Both the position numbers and the translations under genes were made by a program. Below the pieces are notes generated by a model, which was not told the DNA's origin, did no database searches, and was given only the letters and a program-made list of their open reading frames with translations. A stretch of DNA of 64,000 nt, from the NCBI GenBank assembly GCA_023421955.1, contig JAEZSE010000034.1, positions 1 to 64,000 of the forward strand, written 5' to 3'. Positions 61,917 to 64,000 of the stretch are shown here, piece by piece. Each line of letters opens with the position of its first letter. The stretch's first letter is position 1. This DNA comes from Bacillota bacterium. Its GTDB lineage: Bacteria; Bacillota; Clostridia; Christensenellales; UMGS416.

Positions 61917-63419
61917 TCAGGTTGCGGAAAGGGTCCGCCTGACCGCTTCCCGCCATCCAGTATAATACCGCTCCCGGTCTGCGTATTTCATGCTGCAATC
62001 AAATGGTTGTGCTGCGGGGCGCAGCGCGGCAATTTCATCCAGGCCGCTCCACAGGCCCACAGCCAGCCCGGCCATATACACCGCTCCCAGCGCCGAAAGC
62101 TCCTCCACCGCGCTGCGGGCGACAGGCACGCCCAGCATGTCGGCCTGGAATTGCATCAGAAAATCATCCCTGGTGGGCCCGCCATCCACGCGGAGCTCCG
62201 AAAGCGCAACCCCCGACTCACCGATCATCAAATCCAGAATATCCTTGACCTGATACGCAATGGACTCCATCGCCGCGCGCACCACATGGGCGCGCCGGAC
62301 ACCCCGGGTGATGCCAGTGATGGACGCCCGGGCGGCGCTGTCCCAATGGGGCGCGCCCAGGCCGGTGAACGCCGGCACCAGATACACACCGCCGTTGTCC
62401 GGCACGGTGGCCGCGATGGGGCCGGCAACCGAGGCCTCCAGAATCATCTCCAGATCCTCAGCCAACCAACGGATCGTGTCACCGGCGCTGTTGATGTTGC
62501 CCTCAAGCACATAGTCCACAGTGCCCGCCCGGCCCCAGGCCAGCGACGACACAAGGCCTTTTACGGAAAACACAGGCGCCTTGCCCACGTTCATCATGAC
62601 CGATGAGCCGGTGCCATAGGTGGCCTTGGCCTGGCCCATGGCAAAACAGTTCTGCCCGAACAGCGCCGCGTGGGAGTCGCCCATGAGCCCGGCGATGGGC
62701 ACAGGCCGGGAAAAACCGCAACCGGGTGCCGTGTGACCAAACACCTCATCAGAGCAGCGCACCTGCGGCGCCATGCCACGGGGGATCCGGAAAAGATCCA
62801 GCAGCTCATCATCCCAGCAAAGGGTGCGGATGTTGAACAGCTGGGTGCGGCAGGCATTGGAATAATCGGCGGCATGCACGGCACCACCAGTCAGTTTCCA
62901 GAGAAGCCAGCTGTCCATCGTGCCAAACAGCAGCTCACCGGCCTCCGCGCTCTGACGTGCGCCGGGAACGTTGTCCAAAAGCCATTGTATCTTTGCGGCG
63001 GAGAAATAAGGTGACAGCACCAACCCCGTTTTCTCCTGGACAAGGGCCGCCTTGCCCTCCCGCTGGAGACGCTCGCAAATGGCAGAGCCTCTGCCGCACT
63101 GCCACACCACAGCATGATCGATGGGCAAACCGTTTGCGCGGTCCCATACCAGGGCGGTTTCCCTTTGGTTGGTGATCGCAAGCGCCGCCATACGATCTTC
63201 CCCCACACCCGAGGCTTCAAGCACCTTGCCAATGGCAGCCAGTGTGTTTTGATAAATCTCCATGGCATCGTGCCCGACCCAGCCGGGCTGCGGGTAATAC
63301 TGCCGATGCCCGACGGAGGCGCGGCCAATGACACTGCCACTGCGGTCAATCAACACCGCCTTGGTGGCCGATGTGCTCTGGTCGATGGCAAGGATCAGGT
63401 CACCCCGGCCCTCCATCAT
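61917..63419 (-). CDS. FGGY family carbohydrate kinase (glycerol kinase-like)
   Basis: 500 residues. ILAIDQSTSATKAVLID phosphate-loop, TNQRETALVWDRANGLP, GDSHAALFGQ, TYGTGSSVMMNVG and the C-terminal LRVDGGPTRDDFLMQFQADMLGVPV signature. The R-E-T motif is like glycerol kinase, but the gene stands between a glycosidase and a fucose/arabinose isomerase-like gene under LacI, so a pentulose or deoxyketose is also possible. The start overlaps the stop of the upstream gene (ATGA). Confidence 0.92.
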   Translation of the reverse strand: MMEGRGDLILAIDQSTSATKAVLIDRSGSVIGRASVGHRQYYPQPGWVGHDAMEIYQNTLAAIGKVLEASGVGEDRMAALAITNQRETALVWDRANGLPIDHAVVWQCGRGSAICERLQREGKAALVQEKTGLVLSPYFSAAKIQWLLDNVPGARQSAEAGELLFGTMDSWLLWKLTGGAVHAADYSNACRTQLFNIRTLCWDDELLDLFRIPRGMAPQVRCSDEVFGHTAPGCGFSRPVPIAGLMGDSHAALFGQNCFAMGQAKATYGTGSSVMMNVGKAPVFSVKGLVSSLAWGRAGTVDYVLEGNINSAGDTIRWLAEDLEMILEASVAGPIAATVPDNGGVYLVPAFTGLGAPHWDSAARASITGITRGVRRAHVVRAAMESIAYQVKDILDLMIGESGVALSELRVDGGPTRDDFLMQFQADMLGVPVARSAVEELSALGAVYMAGLAVGLWSGLDEIAALRPAAQPFDCSMKYADRERYYTGWREAVRRTLSAT

Positions 63420-64000
63420 TCCACCCCGGCAACCCGGCGGGCCCGCAGCGCCATGTATTGCCTGCGGGGGAGCTCCACGCGGATTTTACCCGAGTGAGTG
63501 CCGGGCAGCGTGGTAATGGTCATGTTCCAGCAGTCGATCACGTCCAGCTCGAACCGGCCGGTCTCAGGCAGCTCAACCACCTTGAACGAAGGCTGCCGGA
63601 ACCCGAAATACAGCAGCAGATAGCCATCGGCGCCGCCGTGTGTCACACCCCAGCGGTTGCGACTTGGCGTAAGCCCACAGGCAGGGCCTTCCTCCAGGAT
63701 GCGGCGCAAAAAGGCAATGCGCGCCGGGCTTTCCCCGCGCAGGATGCCGCCCTTGCTCCACCACAACGTCTCATCGGCCGTGAGATAGGTTTCGCCGTGG
63801 CCCACATAGCCACCGCGCCACACGCCCTCCCAGAACCGGTGCGTCATCTCCTGGGCGGTGATGTTGCCCCAGTCGTGATTGATGTCGCCCTCATAGCAGC
63901 ATTCGTCCACCACGACAGGCTTTCCATAGAGCTCGCGCCACTCATTAACCTTTGTGAGCTCGGAATTCTGCACGCTGCAATGAGTCACCCACGGCTTGCC
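63416..64000 (-). CDS. Glycoside hydrolase-like protein, DUF5605-type C-terminal part (partial)
   Basis: Only the C-terminal 195 residues lie in the window; the frame stays open to the window end (GKPWVTHCSVQNSEL), so the gene continues beyond it. VVVDECCYEGDINHDWGNITAQEMTHRFWEGVWRGGYVGHGETY matches the catalytic C-terminal half of DUF4038/apiosidase-like glycosidases, followed by a small DUF5605-type beta domain. Probably hydrolyses a plant glycan side chain. Translationally coupled to the FGGY kinase. Confidence 0.8.
   Translation of the reverse strand, partial: GKPWVTHCSVQNSELTKVNEWRELYGKPVVVDECCYEGDINHDWGNITAQEMTHRFWEGVWRGGYVGHGETYLTADETLWWSKGGILRGESPARIAFLRRILEEGPACGLTPSRNRWGVTHGGADGYLLLYFGFRQPSFKVVELPETGRFELDVIDCWNMTITTLPGTHSGKIRVELPRRQYMALRARRVAGVE

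Overview
The window reads as a chromosomal segment of a fairly GC-rich, Gram-positive-type anaerobe of the Bacillota, most likely class Clostridia. The basis is a set of families typical of that group: DUF975 membrane proteins, PadR plus DUF2812 cassettes, a YtrA-type GntR/ABC operon, a FabK-type fatty acid synthase cluster headed by a MarR regulator, c-di-GMP-I riboswitches, YitT and CAP-domain proteins, and secreted arrays of cadherin-like beta-sandwich domains. Species cannot be named from the sequence alone. No rRNA, phage, integrase or CRISPR array is visible. One tRNA (Ala, anticodon CGC) is present.

Layout. 0-2.7 kb: a DUF4363-like protein and three DUF975 paralogues, one a fragment. 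2.8-5 kb: a family 3 glycosidase. 5.1-7.1 kb: a PadR repressor and three DUF2812 proteins in one operon, with three CGTTATA repeats in its leader. 7.3-10.5 kb: a ferredoxin-like protein and two overlapping membrane diguanylate cyclases. 10.5-15.2 kb: two ABC-2 export systems, a GntR regulator and a DUF3784 protein. 15.3-25.2 kb: housekeeping and scattered genes (PLP decarboxylase, CCA-adding enzyme, a lipoprotein, a VTT membrane protein, MnmG, an APH-like kinase, two VOC proteins), plus a DUF559 nuclease gene framed by 40-bp inverted repeats. 25.3-33.2 kb: two tandem c-di-GMP-I riboswitches ahead of a secreted CAP-domain protein, then a 2113-residue secreted protein with 5 long N-terminal repeats and 14 cadherin-like domains. 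33.3-43.2 kb (minus strand): a complete type II fatty acid synthesis locus in the order marR(fabT-like)-accB-accC-accD-accA-fabH-acpP-fabK-fabD-fabG-fabF-fabZ. 43.4-48.5 kb: an epimerase, small orphan genes, a sodium/solute symporter, a 2H phosphoesterase and a YitT protein. 48.7-53.1 kb: a second secreted repeat protein (1458 residues, 9 cadherin-like domains) with an AT-rich front half. 53.2-59.1 kb: a GltS-like symporter, an acyltransferase with a zinc-ribbon tail, tRNA-Ala, a MATE exporter, rhodanese, a Crp/Fnr regulator and thioredoxin. 59.2-64 kb: a sugar catabolism locus (partial glycosidase, FGGY kinase, LacI regulator, fucose/arabinose isomerase-like protein).

How parts may work together. 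The two diguanylate cyclases make the ligand read by the tandem riboswitches. From the base pairing I infer that both switches turn the CAP-domain gene off when c-di-GMP is high, the first by transcription termination and the second by hiding the ribosome binding site. The next gene is the giant beta-rich secreted protein, which has its own strong promoter and a leader hairpin. This makes 25.2-33.2 kb the most interesting stretch, a cell-surface programme tied to c-di-GMP. The two giant proteins share an N-terminal repeat of about 150 residues that I do not recognise. The fatty acid locus carries a shared operator-like element (CTAAT repeated every 16 bp) at both the regulator and accB. The thioredoxin gene has a palindrome centred near -41, a classic Crp/Fnr class II position, next to a Crp/Fnr gene.
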